From assembly GCA_002840685.1 (NCBI GenBank), contig PHBU01000004.1, forward strand, positions 124,001-188,000: a DNA stretch of 64,000 bases, given 5' to 3'. Shown in pieces: positions 47,803-56,993 of the stretch; positions within the stretch are counted from its first letter, which is position 1; each line of letters opens with the position of its first letter. Below the pieces are notes generated by a model, which was not told where the DNA came from, did no database searches, and saw only the letters and a list, made by a program, of their open reading frames with translations. The stretch is from Chloroflexi bacterium HGW-Chloroflexi-6 (lineage in GTDB: Bacteria > Chloroflexota > Anaerolineae > Anaerolineales > Villigracilaceae). The translations under genes and the position numbers were made by a program.

Positions 47803-49400
47803 AGAGCAACCTTGTCTGGAATATTTTCCGGTTTTGTCGAACCAATTTTGTCAGATATGGCTTGCTCCATTTTTGCTGGGATCACGAGAGTCACGCAAGT
47901 GCCGATATTGTATTCGCTTTGAACCGACAGACCGTATTGTTCGCCATAATACAGCCGAATGCGTTTGTTTACATTCCCAATCCCAAACCCGCTTTCCATC
48001 TTGATGTCGCCCGAATCATCATCCAGTTCCATCTGGATTTGTGCGAGCTTGTCTGCGCTAAACCCAATTCCATTGTCTTCGACTTCAAAAAGGATCTCGT
48101 TTTCCCCTTTTCGCTTTGCGCGCACAATAATCACTCCGCCTTGTCTTTTGTTTTTAATCCCGTGGTAAAGGGCATTTTCTACCAAAGGCTGAAGGATAAG
48201 CTTCAAAACGGTATTCGCAGACACATTGTCTTCAACTTCGATCTTGAAATCCAAGATATCCTGGTAGCGCATCTTTTGAACGGTTAGATAGTTTTTTGTT
48301 CGTTCCACTTCTTCGCCGATTGTGATCCAATCTGCACCCTTGCTCAAGCTGATACGGAAGAAACTGGATAATGCACTCACAATTTCCACCACCTGCTTGG
48401 TTTTCTTGGCTTCCGCCATCCAGATAATCGTATCCAATGTGTTATATAGAAAATGAGGGTTGATCTGCGCCTGGAGTGCTCTTAATTCAGCTTTTTTTAG
48501 ATTCTCCTGTTCCTTAATTTTGGAATCCAGGAGTTCTTTGATCTTGCCAATCATGATGTTAAAGCTCATCCCCAACTCGGTGATTTCGTCAACGTTATCT
48601 TTGGTAACAAGCGCCTGTAAATCGTTTTTGGTAATGGTGGCTGTCACATCGTGTAATTTTTTGATTGGAATATAAATGCTTCTGGACAGGCTCCACGCAG
48701 CCAAAACAGAGAAAACAATGGCTGCAAAGATGAGCATTATCGCTAGAATCTCCCAGCGGATAAATCCTTCTCGCATCACCTGGTATTGGCTATCGGTCCG
48801 GTGTACTTCAAAAAGTGCATAATCTTGAACAACCTCTTCTACAACCGAGGTGGCAAAGCGGATTTTATCCAGCATTGCCTCGTTTTCGGCTGCCGTACTG
48901 TTGTTTTCTATCTGAACCCCCATCTGGTCGATGTACTCGGTAAGAGTCTGCATCGTGCGCCGGATCCCCTCCAGTTTGATCTTGGCGCGCGGTGAATCGG
49001 TATTGGCGGTCATCAATTGCAGCTTGGCGTTTACGCTGTTGATCAGATCGTACTGTTTGCCTTCCTCGAAATCGATCTTTCCCGAAACAATTTTCCACAT
49101 TTCGGTGTCAACCTCCGGCTTGATGTTGCCGGAGATACTGTTTGCGGTGGTAATGTTGTTGATAATCGCATCATACTGGCTGCTATAGCTCAAGACTTGC
49201 GAAACCAGCATTGCGTTCGTAGATCCCATGATGAAAATAACAATACATAATGAGACCAAGATTTTTGCCCGGATGGAGAGGTTAATATCAGCAATAAAAT
49301 CTGCCAGTTGCCCAAGATATTTCAGCGGTGATTTACTCGTTGAGTGAGTAGCCGTTCTTAACCAGATCAAGAATGATTTAGTGTTATTCTTCTGCGCCAC
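47799..49400 (-). CDS. YesM-type sensor histidine kinase
   Basis: 533 residues from GTG at 49400 (GGAG upstream). Membrane segments lie at about 43-68 and 225-250, enclosing an extracytoplasmic helical sensor of about 155 residues. A HAMP region, the His_kinase motif LQAQINPHFLYNTLDTI (phospho-His) and HATPase motifs VENALYHGIKNK and GIGFSADKL follow. It is predicted to phosphorylate the YesN-type regulator encoded just upstream and to be controlled by the coupled binding protein. Confidence 0.94.
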   Translation of the reverse strand: MAQKNNTKSFLIWLRTATHSTSKSPLKYLGQLADFIADINLSIRAKILVSLCIVIFIMGSTNAMLVSQVLSYSSQYDAIINNITTANSISGNIKPEVDTEMWKIVSGKIDFEEGKQYDLINSVNAKLQLMTANTDSPRAKIKLEGIRRTMQTLTEYIDQMGVQIENNSTAAENEAMLDKIRFATSVVEEVVQDYALFEVHRTDSQYQVMREGFIRWEILAIMLIFAAIVFSVLAAWSLSRSIYIPIKKLHDVTATITKNDLQALVTKDNVDEITELGMSFNIMIGKIKELLDSKIKEQENLKKAELRALQAQINPHFLYNTLDTIIWMAEAKKTKQVVEIVSALSSFFRISLSKGADWITIGEEVERTKNYLTVQKMRYQDILDFKIEVEDNVSANTVLKLILQPLVENALYHGIKNKRQGGVIIVRAKRKGENEILFEVEDNGIGFSADKLAQIQMELDDDSGDIKMESGFGIGNVNKRIRLYYGEQYGLSVQSEYNIGTCVTLVIPAKMEQAISDKIGSTKPENIPDKVAL

Positions 49401-49458
49401 ATTCGTCTCCTGGGCCTGTATTGATTCGAATTTGTATCAAAGCTTGAAATCGCTTTTT

Positions 49459-51039
49459 TTACAAAGCTGTCTGTTGCCGAAATTCGATTGGGGAAAGCCC
49501 GGTGTTTTTCTTGAAGGCATAACTAAAATAGTGCGGATCGTTGTAGCCGACCTGGTAGGCAATATCGGCAGCTTTAAGTGCTGTTGTGCGCAATAATTCT
49601 TTCGCCTTTTTGATCCTTATTTCGGTCAGGTGATCCTTGAAAGTCTGGTGGGCCTCCTGGCTAAAGATCAGGCTGAAATGGCTGGGGCTAAGATTAACGC
49701 GGCAGGCTACATCTGTCAGCGAAAGATCTGGGTCCATGTAATGGCGTTCAATGAACTCTTTTGCCTGCTGAATAATCCCTGTGTGCTGGCTATTGCGTTG
49801 ACCATCCCGAAATACCAGGGCCGCGGATAGTATCTTATAAGCCTGTTCCCTCAACTGCTCTATGGTTTGGATATTCGCGAGTGTCAATTCAATTGAACTT
49901 AGCTCCGGGACAACCTTCTCAATCTCCCCGCCCAACTCATCGATCAGTTTTGCTGTGGCCAAAACAACATCCACAAAAATGTAATTTTTAAGCAAATAAG
50001 ATTTTAGCGCTGTTTCGCTGACAGGACGGATATAAGTATCAAAGAACTTATCAAAATCTTCCTTTACCCCGCAACGCAAGTAATTTTCAACAGCAGATTT
50101 GTCAACTTTTAGTAATTCTGCCCTATCCATGACCTGATTTAGGCGGCCTTTTTCCCCATTTTCTTTATCTTGTATATTTACCAGTGCTTCGACAAAAGAG
50201 CGGGAAATATCCGCAATGCGCTTTTTGGGAGTGCCGGCCCCAACAGTGAACTGATAGCTTGTTTTTTTGAATTCCTGCTTGATTTGCTCAAGCAGCAAGT
50301 CTCTTTCTTCCTCCAGACATTCTGGGGAGTTCCCCTTCATAACCAGGACAAGCTCTTCCCAATCTTTTTTTAGCCAAAAGATATCGGGATTATTGCTAAT
50401 CAGCCCGGTTAGGATTTGTTGAAGATGCTGGTATTCATCATAATCGAACTGTTCCGGGCGGTCCTTGAGGTTGGCCTTCAAGATGATAACCAAATAGCAG
50501 CGGGCAATAAGATCGAGCCCCAACAATTGGCCCTGTTCAATTGCCTCTGTGGGCGAGACAGCCCCTACAACCAGCTTTAATAAAAACTTTTCCTTGAGCG
50601 CAGCCTGATTTACTTCCAGTTGCTCCTGTAATTTTTTTAGATTTTCCTGATCTTTTCTTTCACGATCGAGCTGCGCTGCTACTTTTTGAAGTGTGCGATG
50701 CAGGTTTTGCAAGGTGACGGGCTTGAGCAGGTATTCAGTAACTCCCAATTCAATTGCCTGCTGTGCATATTCAAATTCATCGTGCCCGCTGAGGATGATT
50801 ATTTTTACCCAGGGCATGCGTTCGCGGATAATTTTGCTAAGCTGCAGCCCATCCATGAATGGCATTTTGATATCGGTAATCAGCACATCTGGCCGAATGG
50901 TTTGCATAAGCGGTAACGCCGTTTCGCCATCGGTTGCCTCGCCGGCAAACTCGAACCCGTTCGCCTTCCAATCAACGTTGTCGCGAATCCCTTCACGGGT
51001 CACAATTTCATCTTCAACAAAGAAAACCTTGTAAGGCAT
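49459..51039 (-). CDS. YesN-type response regulator with AraC DNA-binding domain
   Basis: 526 residues. Receiver domain at 1 to about 125, with acidic pocket VEDE, phosphoacceptor Asp in LITDIKMP and Lys in LLKPVTLQ. A long middle region follows (about 130-415, partly coiled coil), then a C-terminal AraC helix-turn-helix pair (about 425-525, LSLTDVACRVNLSPSHFSLIF, here shortened to SLTDVACRVNLSPSHFS; DIAYQVGYNDPHYFSYAFK). First gene of the sensing operon. It probably activates the CUT2 transporter genes downstream. Confidence 0.94.
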   Translation of the reverse strand: MPYKVFFVEDEIVTREGIRDNVDWKANGFEFAGEATDGETALPLMQTIRPDVLITDIKMPFMDGLQLSKIIRERMPWVKIIILSGHDEFEYAQQAIELGVTEYLLKPVTLQNLHRTLQKVAAQLDRERKDQENLKKLQEQLEVNQAALKEKFLLKLVVGAVSPTEAIEQGQLLGLDLIARCYLVIILKANLKDRPEQFDYDEYQHLQQILTGLISNNPDIFWLKKDWEELVLVMKGNSPECLEEERDLLLEQIKQEFKKTSYQFTVGAGTPKKRIADISRSFVEALVNIQDKENGEKGRLNQVMDRAELLKVDKSAVENYLRCGVKEDFDKFFDTYIRPVSETALKSYLLKNYIFVDVVLATAKLIDELGGEIEKVVPELSSIELTLANIQTIEQLREQAYKILSAALVFRDGQRNSQHTGIIQQAKEFIERHYMDPDLSLTDVACRVNLSPSHFSLIFSQEAHQTFKDHLTEIRIKKAKELLRTTALKAADIAYQVGYNDPHYFSYAFKKNTGLSPIEFRQQTAL

Positions 51040-51149
51040 GCCATACCGCCTTTACTTTTGAAAATTGGGGAAGTTCGGAGTTCCGTTATCGTTCACAATT
51101 ATAGTAGCAAATTCAATTCGTAAAGAACAAGATGAAAATCTGCTTTGAT

Positions 51150-51288
51150 GTGGGGACAGGAGCTTGGGTTCGGAACCGGCCTTTCGGAGACCGGGATAAA
51201 CTTTCATGGGTTGCCCCCTAGCCGCGCGATGGTAATCAACGCCAGTTTAAATTGAGAGAGCCGGGGACGCCGACCCCGGCTCTCTTTT
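51150..51288 (+). ncRNA. Candidate terminated small RNA or orphan leader
   Basis: A GC-rich segment in AT-rich surroundings, with short local pairings (e.g. CCGG at 51176-51179 with CCGG at 51191-51194) and ending in a strong terminator: GAGAGCCGGGG (51256-51266) pairs with CCCCGGCTCTC (51274-51284), then TTTT. No gene precedes it on this strand. It matched no riboswitch, SRP, tmRNA or RNase P pattern I know. The 5' end is a guess and no good promoter was found. Confidence 0.4.
51256..51288 (+). terminator. Terminator ending the candidate small RNA
   Basis: Perfect 11-base GC-rich stem with a 7-base loop and a TTTT tail, with no upstream protein gene on the same strand. Confidence 0.85.
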
Positions 51289-51588
51289 CGAAGGAGGAGA
51301 AGAGAAATCACCTGCGCTTATGATAGCTGCAGCGAGTGATTTTTGCTTGACGTTTGCCCGCTGTCTGCCCTACGATTGCCCATTGATTGCAGATATCCCA
51401 TCCGATTTGTGGGCGAGTCGCTATTTCTTTTGCTTGGCCGTGTTCGGCCAAACCCTGTTTGCGCGCTGAATTTGCAAGGGCTTTGATGGTGAGTGTATTT
51501 GAAAGTTCTAAACTTAAAATCTTGCTTGATTTTCTTTCCAGGCAAACTGCGTGCTCAATAATCTAAAATATTTTTATTAGAATTTAGC

Positions 51589-51617
51589 TTGACAGAGTGC
51601 ATTGTTTTTAGTAAAAT
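51589..51617 (+). promoter_or_regulatory. Sigma-70-type promoter of the LacI-family gene
   Basis: TTGACA (51589-51594), a 17-base spacer and TAAAAT (51612-51617), 35 bases before the ATG. Similar AT-rich words flank it, AAATATTTTTATTAG near 51566-51580 and AAATATTTTAATAAA near 51624-51638. They may be operators for autoregulation. Confidence 0.75.
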
Positions 51618-51651
51618 AAGCGAAATATTTTAATAAAAAGGCCAATTCTTA

Positions 51652-52671
51652 ATGAATGAACGCGTGACCATCAACCATGTCGCCCAGGAAAGCGGAGTTT
51701 CTCTCGCAACGGTTTCTTTGGTTTTGAGGAATCGCCCGGGAATTTCTCCGGAGACACGAACCAGGGTTTTGGAGGCCGTCGAGCGGTTGGGTTATAAGGT
51801 TAAGGCGCCGGCCAAGCGCGGCCAACTTTCCCGAATCGGGATGTTCGTCCGCATGGAATCCAGCGTGTCACCGCAAATGAACCCTTTTTACTCAAGAGTA
51901 ATGAGCGGGATCGAAGAGGCCTGTCGCCGTAATGGAATAAGTTTGCTTTACGCGACTTTGCCGGTGGATGAGAATAATCATCCGGTTGAGAGTTTGCCAT
52001 TGTTGGACAACGATGATGTAGATGGTTTGTTGATGGTCGGGGCCTTTGTTGATCACACCGTGATGACGGTTCTTGGCAAGCGCAAGTGTCCGATTGTATT
52101 GGTGGATGCCTATTCTGATACTGAAAGTTATGATGCGGTTATTTCTGACAATTTCCTGGCCTCTTACCAGGTGGTTGAATATTTGCTCAAAAAAGGACAC
52201 CGGCACATCGGGTTGGTGGGAACTGAAAAGGATGCATATCCAAGCCTGCAGGACCGGCGTTTTGGTTACCTGCGGGCGCTCAAAGAAGCGGGGATGCCAA
52301 ATACCTATATCGCCGATTTTAATGTCAATCGGTCGCACGGATATGAAGAAGTAAAAAAACTTTTGCAGGAACATCCAGAAATCACCGCTTTATTTGGGGT
52401 CAATGATGAAGTTTGTGTGTCTGCCATACGCGCTGCTCGAGATGTTGGCCGCCATGTTCCGCAGGATCTGTCCATTGTCAGCTTTGATGATACTGTTTTA
52501 GCTGCTCATGCCAACCCAAAGCTTACGACAATGCATGTTGATACCGTGGCCATGGGGCAGGCGGCAGTTCAGATGTTAGCTTTTCGTCTTGAAAACCCGA
52601 ATGCCGCTCGGATGACTCTAACCATTCACCCGGAGCTTATTGAGCGCGAGTCGGTTGCTCCTGTATCTTGA
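51652..52671 (+). CDS. LacI-family transcriptional regulator
   Basis: 339 residues. N-terminal HTH VTINHVAQESGVSLATVSLVL and hinge, then a periplasmic-binding-like sugar domain (MNPFYSRVMSGIEEACRR, DGLLMVGAFV, ALFGVNDEVCVSAIRAAR, SIVSFDDTVLAAHANPKL). It is the first gene of the mannan-like locus, 33 bases before the GH130 gene, so it most likely represses or activates that operon in response to a manno-oligosaccharide. The ligand is inferred from the neighbours only. Confidence 0.93.
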   Translation: MNERVTINHVAQESGVSLATVSLVLRNRPGISPETRTRVLEAVERLGYKVKAPAKRGQLSRIGMFVRMESSVSPQMNPFYSRVMSGIEEACRRNGISLLYATLPVDENNHPVESLPLLDNDDVDGLLMVGAFVDHTVMTVLGKRKCPIVLVDAYSDTESYDAVISDNFLASYQVVEYLLKKGHRHIGLVGTEKDAYPSLQDRRFGYLRALKEAGMPNTYIADFNVNRSHGYEEVKKLLQEHPEITALFGVNDEVCVSAIRAARDVGRHVPQDLSIVSFDDTVLAAHANPKLTTMHVDTVAMGQAAVQMLAFRLENPNAARMTLTIHPELIERESVAPVS

Positions 52672-52704
52672 ATTCATCTTTATAAACTGGCGAGAGAAAA
52701 ACAC

Positions 52705-53682
52705 ATGTGTTCATTGAAATCTGATCTGCCTAATATCCCCTGGGAAGCGCGGCCTTCTGGTCGTAATGATGTCATTTGGCGCTATAGCGGGAATCCGGTT
52801 ATCCCCCGTGATTTAATCCCATCTTCCAATAGTATTTTTAACAGTGCAGTGGTGCCCTTCAAGGGTGCTTTTGCCGGGGTTTTTCGCTGCGATAATAAAA
52901 AACGCGACATGAATGTTCATCGCGGTTTTTCGGACGATGGCTACACTTGGAAGTTGGACAATGACCCGATTGATTGGCTCTGTGATGACCCAGAAATTGG
53001 CCGCTACCAGTATCGCTATGATCCGCGCGTGGTTTGGATCGAGGACCGCTATTGGGTAACCTGGTGCAATGGCTATCATGGTCCGACGATCGGCGTGGGC
53101 TACACCTTCGATTTTGAGAAATTTCACTTTCTGGAAAACGCCTTGCTGCCTTTCAACCGCAATGGTGTTTTGTTCCCCCGCAAGATTAACGGGAAATACG
53201 TAATGCTGAACCGTCCATCGGATAACGGCCACACCCCGTTTGGCGATATCTACCTGAGCCAAAGCCCGGATATGATCCACTGGGGTGAACATCGCTTCGT
53301 GATGGGCACCAAGGGTGGCTGGCAAAGCACCAAGATCGGTGCCGGACCGATTCCGATTGAAACCCCCGAAGGCTGGCTGCTTTTTTACCACGGTGTGTTG
53401 ACATCGTGCAACGGCTTTGTTTACAGCTTCGGCGCAGCGCTCCTTGATTTGGAGCAGCCCTGGAAGGTGATCGCACGCGGCGCGCCTTACCTGCTTTCGC
53501 CACAAACCACTTACGAATGTGTCGGTGATGTACCTAATGTGGCTTTCCCTTGTGCGGCTTTGTATGATGAACCAACTGGCAGGATCGCGATCTATTATGG
53601 CGGCGCAGATACTGTGACGGCACTGGCTTTTACCTATCGCGATGATATCCTGGCTTTTCTGAAGAGTGATTCTGAAATCTGA
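52705..53682 (+). CDS. GH130 beta-mannoside phosphorylase-like enzyme
   Basis: 325 residues of glycoside hydrolase family 130, a five-bladed beta-propeller. It shows [29 protein letters not shown] being the family hallmark, [42 protein letters not shown] and [12 protein letters not shown]. Known members phosphorolyse mannosyl-glucose, beta-1,4-manno-oligosaccharides or mannosyl-GlcNAc to give mannose-1-phosphate. It has no signal peptide and is cytoplasmic. With the downstream ABC importer and beta-mannosidase it points to use of beta-mannan fragments. The subfamily was not resolved. Confidence 0.92.
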   Translation: MCSLKSDLPNIPWEARPSGRNDVIWRYSGNPVIPRDLIPSSNSIFNSAVVPFKGAFAGVFRCDNKKRDMNVHRGFSDDGYTWKLDNDPIDWLCDDPEIGRYQYRYDPRVVWIEDRYWVTWCNGYHGPTIGVGYTFDFEKFHFLENALLPFNRNGVLFPRKINGKYVMLNRPSDNGHTPFGDIYLSQSPDMIHWGEHRFVMGTKGGWQSTKIGAGPIPIETPEGWLLFYHGVLTSCNGFVYSFGAALLDLEQPWKVIARGAPYLLSPQTTYECVGDVPNVAFPCAALYDEPTGRIAIYYGGADTVTALAFTYRDDILAFLKSDSEI

Positions 53683-53688
53683 GCAACT

Positions 53689-53706
53689 CGCAGGCGGTTG
53701 CCTGCG
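53689..53706 (+). terminator. Small hairpin after the GH130 gene
   Basis: CGCAGGC-GGTT-GCCTGCG directly after the stop, no T run. Possibly a weak terminator or processing site before the abundant binding-protein mRNA. Confidence 0.45.
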
Positions 53707-53799
53707 CTAGTGGTTATCGATGAAGTCGGGTAGCTGCTCTCACAAGTTTTGCCCAGATCTTCTTCACCCTCATTCAAGAACAACCGAAATATTTTCATG

Positions 53800-53809
53800 T
53801 AAGGAGGTG
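53800..53809 (+). promoter_or_regulatory. Isolated perfect Shine-Dalgarno, no ORF (STAB-like)
   Basis: TAAGGAGGTG lies about 80 bases upstream of the binding-protein ATG and has no start codon at usable spacing. The gene has its own site (AGAGGAG just before 53892). In Bacillus, such a 5'-leader SD can bind ribosomes and stabilise mRNA. The same role here is inference. Confidence 0.45.
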
Positions 53810-53891
53810 GTTTTACTCGACCATAGCAAAAAGCTCTGTTACGGAAAATAATTCAGATCTTCCACCCATTCTAAAGAGGAGAAATATCACC

Positions 53892-55787
53892 ATGAAGAAA
53901 CTGCTATTTGTTTTGAGTGCCCTGGTCATCGCTTCGATGCTCTTGGCCGCTTGCGGTACTGCTACCGAAGCCCCCGCTGCACCGGCTGCTGAAGAAGAAG
54001 CCCCTGCTGCGACTGCGGCTCCGGAAGCGACTGAAGTTCCTGCTGCTGAGCCCCTGAAACCCGGCGATCCCCTGCCCCGTACTGAAACCCTGTACTTCAA
54101 TGGTCAACAGTGGGGCTCGGTTGTTTGTTGGAATCCTTACTCGTCCAACTGCAACAATGCGATGGCGATTGGTCAGCAGGATAGCGCTCGTGTGACCATG
54201 TTCGAAACCCCGTACCTGTACAACATGCTCGACGGTCAGCAGTATCCTCTGCTAGCGGACGGCGCCTATACTTGGAACGATGCGCAGACTGAGATCACCT
54301 TCAAGATCAAAGCTGCTGCCAAGTGGAGCGATGGCACCCCCGTGACCGCTGAAGATGTTGCCTACACCTGGGCGACCAACGTTAAATACGAAACCGGTGT
54401 CGGCACCGGCAGCAAAGATTTCATCGATGCGATCGAGGCTGTTGATGCCCAGACAGTTGTGGTCAAGGCCAAGCTGAATGAAGAAGGCAAGGCAATCAAT
54501 CCTCTCGAAGTTGCGCATTACCTGAGCAACAACTACGTTGTCCAGAAAGCCTGGACCCAGACCCTGGAAGCGCGCTCCGCTGATGCGACCGCTCTTAAGG
54601 CTGATGTCGCTGAAGATGTTGTTTTCTCCGGCCCCTATTCCAAATTCTTTGCTGACGATACCAAGGTTGTCCTCGTTCGTAATGACAACTACTGGGGTCA
54701 GGATGCATCCATGTGGGGCAAGTTGCCCGCTCCGAAATACCTGGCGCATACGATCTTTAAGGACAACGCTGCCGGCACAACCGCTTTGCAAGCTGGCGAA
54801 GTGGATGTAAGCCAACAGTTCAACTCCAATGTTCAGGATCTGTGGCTCAAGCAGAACCTGCCCATTTCCACTTACCTGCCCGAGGCTCCTTATGGCATCG
54901 GCGCCAGCCTGCCAACCGCCTTCTACAACCAGAAATCGTATGGTTTGGACAACATTGCGGTTCGCAAGGCGATTGCCATTGCAGTTGACTATCCCACCAT
55001 TATTGCCAATGCTATGACCAACCAGTCGGCCACCTTTGATCAGGTTCCGCGCTCGTTGATGAACCCGACCGCTGGTGAGCAGGCCCTGTACGATCAGGCT
55101 GCCGTCAAGGATTTGCAGTGGGCTGGCAACGATATCGAAGGCGCCAAAAAGCTCCTCGATGAGGCAGGTATCACAGACACCGATGGCGATGGTTGGCGCG
55201 AGCTCGATGGTCAAAAGCTCAGCTATGTAGCCACCTGTCCCAATGGCTGGTCCGACTGGCAAGCTGCGATCGAAATCGTTGCTGCCGCTGGTAAAGAGAT
55301 TGGCATTGACATCACCACCAACTATCCTGAATGGTCCGTTTATCAGACCGTTGTCACCAAGTCTGATGCTCCGCTGCCCGCTGGCTATGACATCTTCATG
55401 ATGTGGAGTGATGGCGCTGGCCCGACCCAACCCTGGAGCCGCATCCGCCATTTGATGAGCTCTGAATACATTGGCATGGCGAGCAACTGGAACGGCAACT
55501 GGGGTCAATACAGCAACCCCGTCGCTGACGAGTTGATCAAGTCGATCCCCACCGAAACCGACCCCGCCAAGGTGAAGGCTGCTTACACTGAATTGGTCAA
55601 GATTTACCTGACCGATATCCCCTCCTTCACGCTCATGTATCGTCCTCAATCGTTCCACACTGTGAACGAGAGTGTTTGGACGAACTTCCCGCATGATGGC
55701 GATGGCACCAACCCGCCCGTTCCGCCGCTTGATCTGACCGATGGTTGGAGTATCGCGGGTCTCTACAACCTGACACTGGTTAAGTAA
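53892..55787 (+). CDS. Family 5 (Opp/Dpp-type) substrate-binding lipoprotein
   Basis: 631 residues. Lipobox MLLAAC (Cys about 20), an Ala/Glu/Pro/Thr linker to about residue 55, then an SBP_bac_5 fold ([35 protein letters not shown]). Such proteins bind peptides, but in Thermotoga several bind beta-mannan oligosaccharides. The GH130 and GH2 neighbours favour a manno-oligosaccharide here. A hairpin follows the stop. Confidence 0.92.
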   Translation: MKKLLFVLSALVIASMLLAACGTATEAPAAPAAEEEAPAATAAPEATEVPAAEPLKPGDPLPRTETLYFNGQQWGSVVCWNPYSSNCNNAMAIGQQDSARVTMFETPYLYNMLDGQQYPLLADGAYTWNDAQTEITFKIKAAAKWSDGTPVTAEDVAYTWATNVKYETGVGTGSKDFIDAIEAVDAQTVVVKAKLNEEGKAINPLEVAHYLSNNYVVQKAWTQTLEARSADATALKADVAEDVVFSGPYSKFFADDTKVVLVRNDNYWGQDASMWGKLPAPKYLAHTIFKDNAAGTTALQAGEVDVSQQFNSNVQDLWLKQNLPISTYLPEAPYGIGASLPTAFYNQKSYGLDNIAVRKAIAIAVDYPTIIANAMTNQSATFDQVPRSLMNPTAGEQALYDQAAVKDLQWAGNDIEGAKKLLDEAGITDTDGDGWRELDGQKLSYVATCPNGWSDWQAAIEIVAAAGKEIGIDITTNYPEWSVYQTVVTKSDAPLPAGYDIFMMWSDGAGPTQPWSRIRHLMSSEYIGMASNWNGNWGQYSNPVADELIKSIPTETDPAKVKAAYTELVKIYLTDIPSFTLMYRPQSFHTVNESVWTNFPHDGDGTNPPVPPLDLTDGWSIAGLYNLTLVK

Positions 55788-55804
55788 ACTGTAATCTAGG
55801 CATG

Positions 55805-55841
55805 ACAGCCATGTTCCGCCAATCACGGGGGGCATGGCTGT
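55805..55841 (+). terminator. Hairpin after the binding-protein gene
   Basis: ACAGCCATG (55805-55813) pairs with 55833-55841, with partial extra pairing inside and TTCTTG after. It probably lowers read-through into the permease genes. Confidence 0.6.
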
Positions 55842-55855
55842 TCTTGTAGTAAATG

Positions 55856-55933
55856 GGTGACAGTCACTTTATTCGAATTTGGCAAATCTCGAAATCGCAG
55901 TCTCAGACCTGGTTTGAACGAGTGGCTGTCACC
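55856..55933. repeat. 78-base element with 13-base terminal inverted repeats
   Basis: GGTGACAGTCACT (55856-55868) and, inverted with one mismatch, 55921-55933, flank 52 bases with no ORF. This resembles a REP-like or miniature inverted-repeat element sitting between binding-protein and permease genes. One copy only was seen in the window. Confidence 0.5.
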
Positions 55934-55974
55934 TTGTTGATATAATTTGTATTATATTTGCCTGGAGGTGTGCG

Positions 55975-56979
55975 TTGAAAGGATACCGAAAGTATTTCCT
56001 TAACAAGTTGGGGTGGTTCATCATTACCTTTATTTTTGCTTTCATTTTGAACTTCACCCTGCCTCGCTTAATGCCGGGAGATCCTGTGGCGGCTATCGTC
56101 TCAAGGCTGGCCCAGGGCATGACCAATGCGACTGGCGTGCAGAAGATTTATGAGCAATATACGGAGCTGTTCGGAACCAACAAACCCATGATCGAGCAGT
56201 TTTTTATTTATGTAAAAAATGTTTTACGGGGCGATTTTGGTTTTTCTTTCAGCCAATACCCCCGAACAGTTGCAGATGTTCTTAAATCTGCAATTTGGTG
56301 GACGGTGTGTTTACAGTTCCCGGCGATCATCGTTGGCTGGCTGATCGGTAATACACTCGGTGCACTGGCAGCTTATCTTAAGGGCGGTTTCGATAAAGTT
56401 CTCATGCCCGTCAGTATTTTTGTGAGTAATTTCCCTGCCTTTGGTATGGCGGTTATTTTTATGGTTCTTTTTGGGGTCAATTTGAAATGGTTCCCAACAT
56501 CTGGTGGTTATGGGTTTGACCTGATCCCAAGCTTCACATGGTCATTTATGTGGTCTGTGATCGTTCATTACCAGTTGCCGTTCTGGTCGATCGTGACGAT
56601 TGCCATCGGCGGTCAGGCGATCGGCATGCGTTCCATGTCCATCTACGAACTGAACGCGGATTATGTTAAATACGCCCGGTTTCTGGGCATCAAAGATCAA
56701 AAGATCGTCGGTTATGTTTTTCGAAATGCCATGCTTCCGCAGGTGACCGGTTTGGCCTTATCGGTCGGCACCATGGTCGGCGGAGCGCTGGTAGCGGAAA
56801 CCATTTTTAGTTATCCGGGGCTTGGTACCACCTTGTTAACCGGTGTCATGGGACAGGATTATCCGCTGATCTCGGCTTCCACCATGATTATTACAATCAT
56901 GGTATTAATCGCGAATTTTGCCATCGAACTCATTTATGGCTTTATTGACCCGCGTATCAAAGCGGCGCAGTCGGATTAA
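55975..56979 (+). CDS. Opp/Dpp-type ABC permease, B subunit-like
   Basis: 334 residues from TTG at 55975 (GGAGG 6 bases upstream). About six membrane segments; [13 protein letters not shown] near the N-terminus and the EAA-like loop [31 protein letters not shown], of which [15 protein letters not shown] is the key part. Pairs with the next permease. A TATAAT box at 55941-55946 may drive a separate transcript. Confidence 0.93.
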   Translation: MKGYRKYFLNKLGWFIITFIFAFILNFTLPRLMPGDPVAAIVSRLAQGMTNATGVQKIYEQYTELFGTNKPMIEQFFIYVKNVLRGDFGFSFSQYPRTVADVLKSAIWWTVCLQFPAIIVGWLIGNTLGALAAYLKGGFDKVLMPVSIFVSNFPAFGMAVIFMVLFGVNLKWFPTSGGYGFDLIPSFTWSFMWSVIVHYQLPFWSIVTIAIGGQAIGMRSMSIYELNADYVKYARFLGIKDQKIVGYVFRNAMLPQVTGLALSVGTMVGGALVAETIFSYPGLGTTLLTGVMGQDYPLISASTMIITIMVLIANFAIELIYGFIDPRIKAAQSD

Positions 56980-56993
56980 GTGGAGAGACGGCT

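Larger units (their letters stand above)
51040..51651. other. Gene-free 612-base stretch between divergent regulators
   Basis: The largest gap in the window. From left to right it has a TATAAT-like box on the minus strand at 51098-51103 (possible promoter of the YesN gene, no good -35), a GC-rich structured segment ending in a terminator (51150-51288), an AAGGAGGAG sequence at 51291-51299 with no properly spaced start, a stretch with nothing clear (51300-51560), and the LacI promoter at 51589-51617. No convincing ORF. Confidence 0.7.

Noticed and set aside
51320-51469. 49-codon frame after AAGGAGGAG
   Set aside because: About 21 bases from the ribosome site to the ATG, no recognisable features.
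54252-55835. 527-codon open frame opposite the family 5 binding protein
   Set aside because: Antisense shadow caused by codon bias; no domain.
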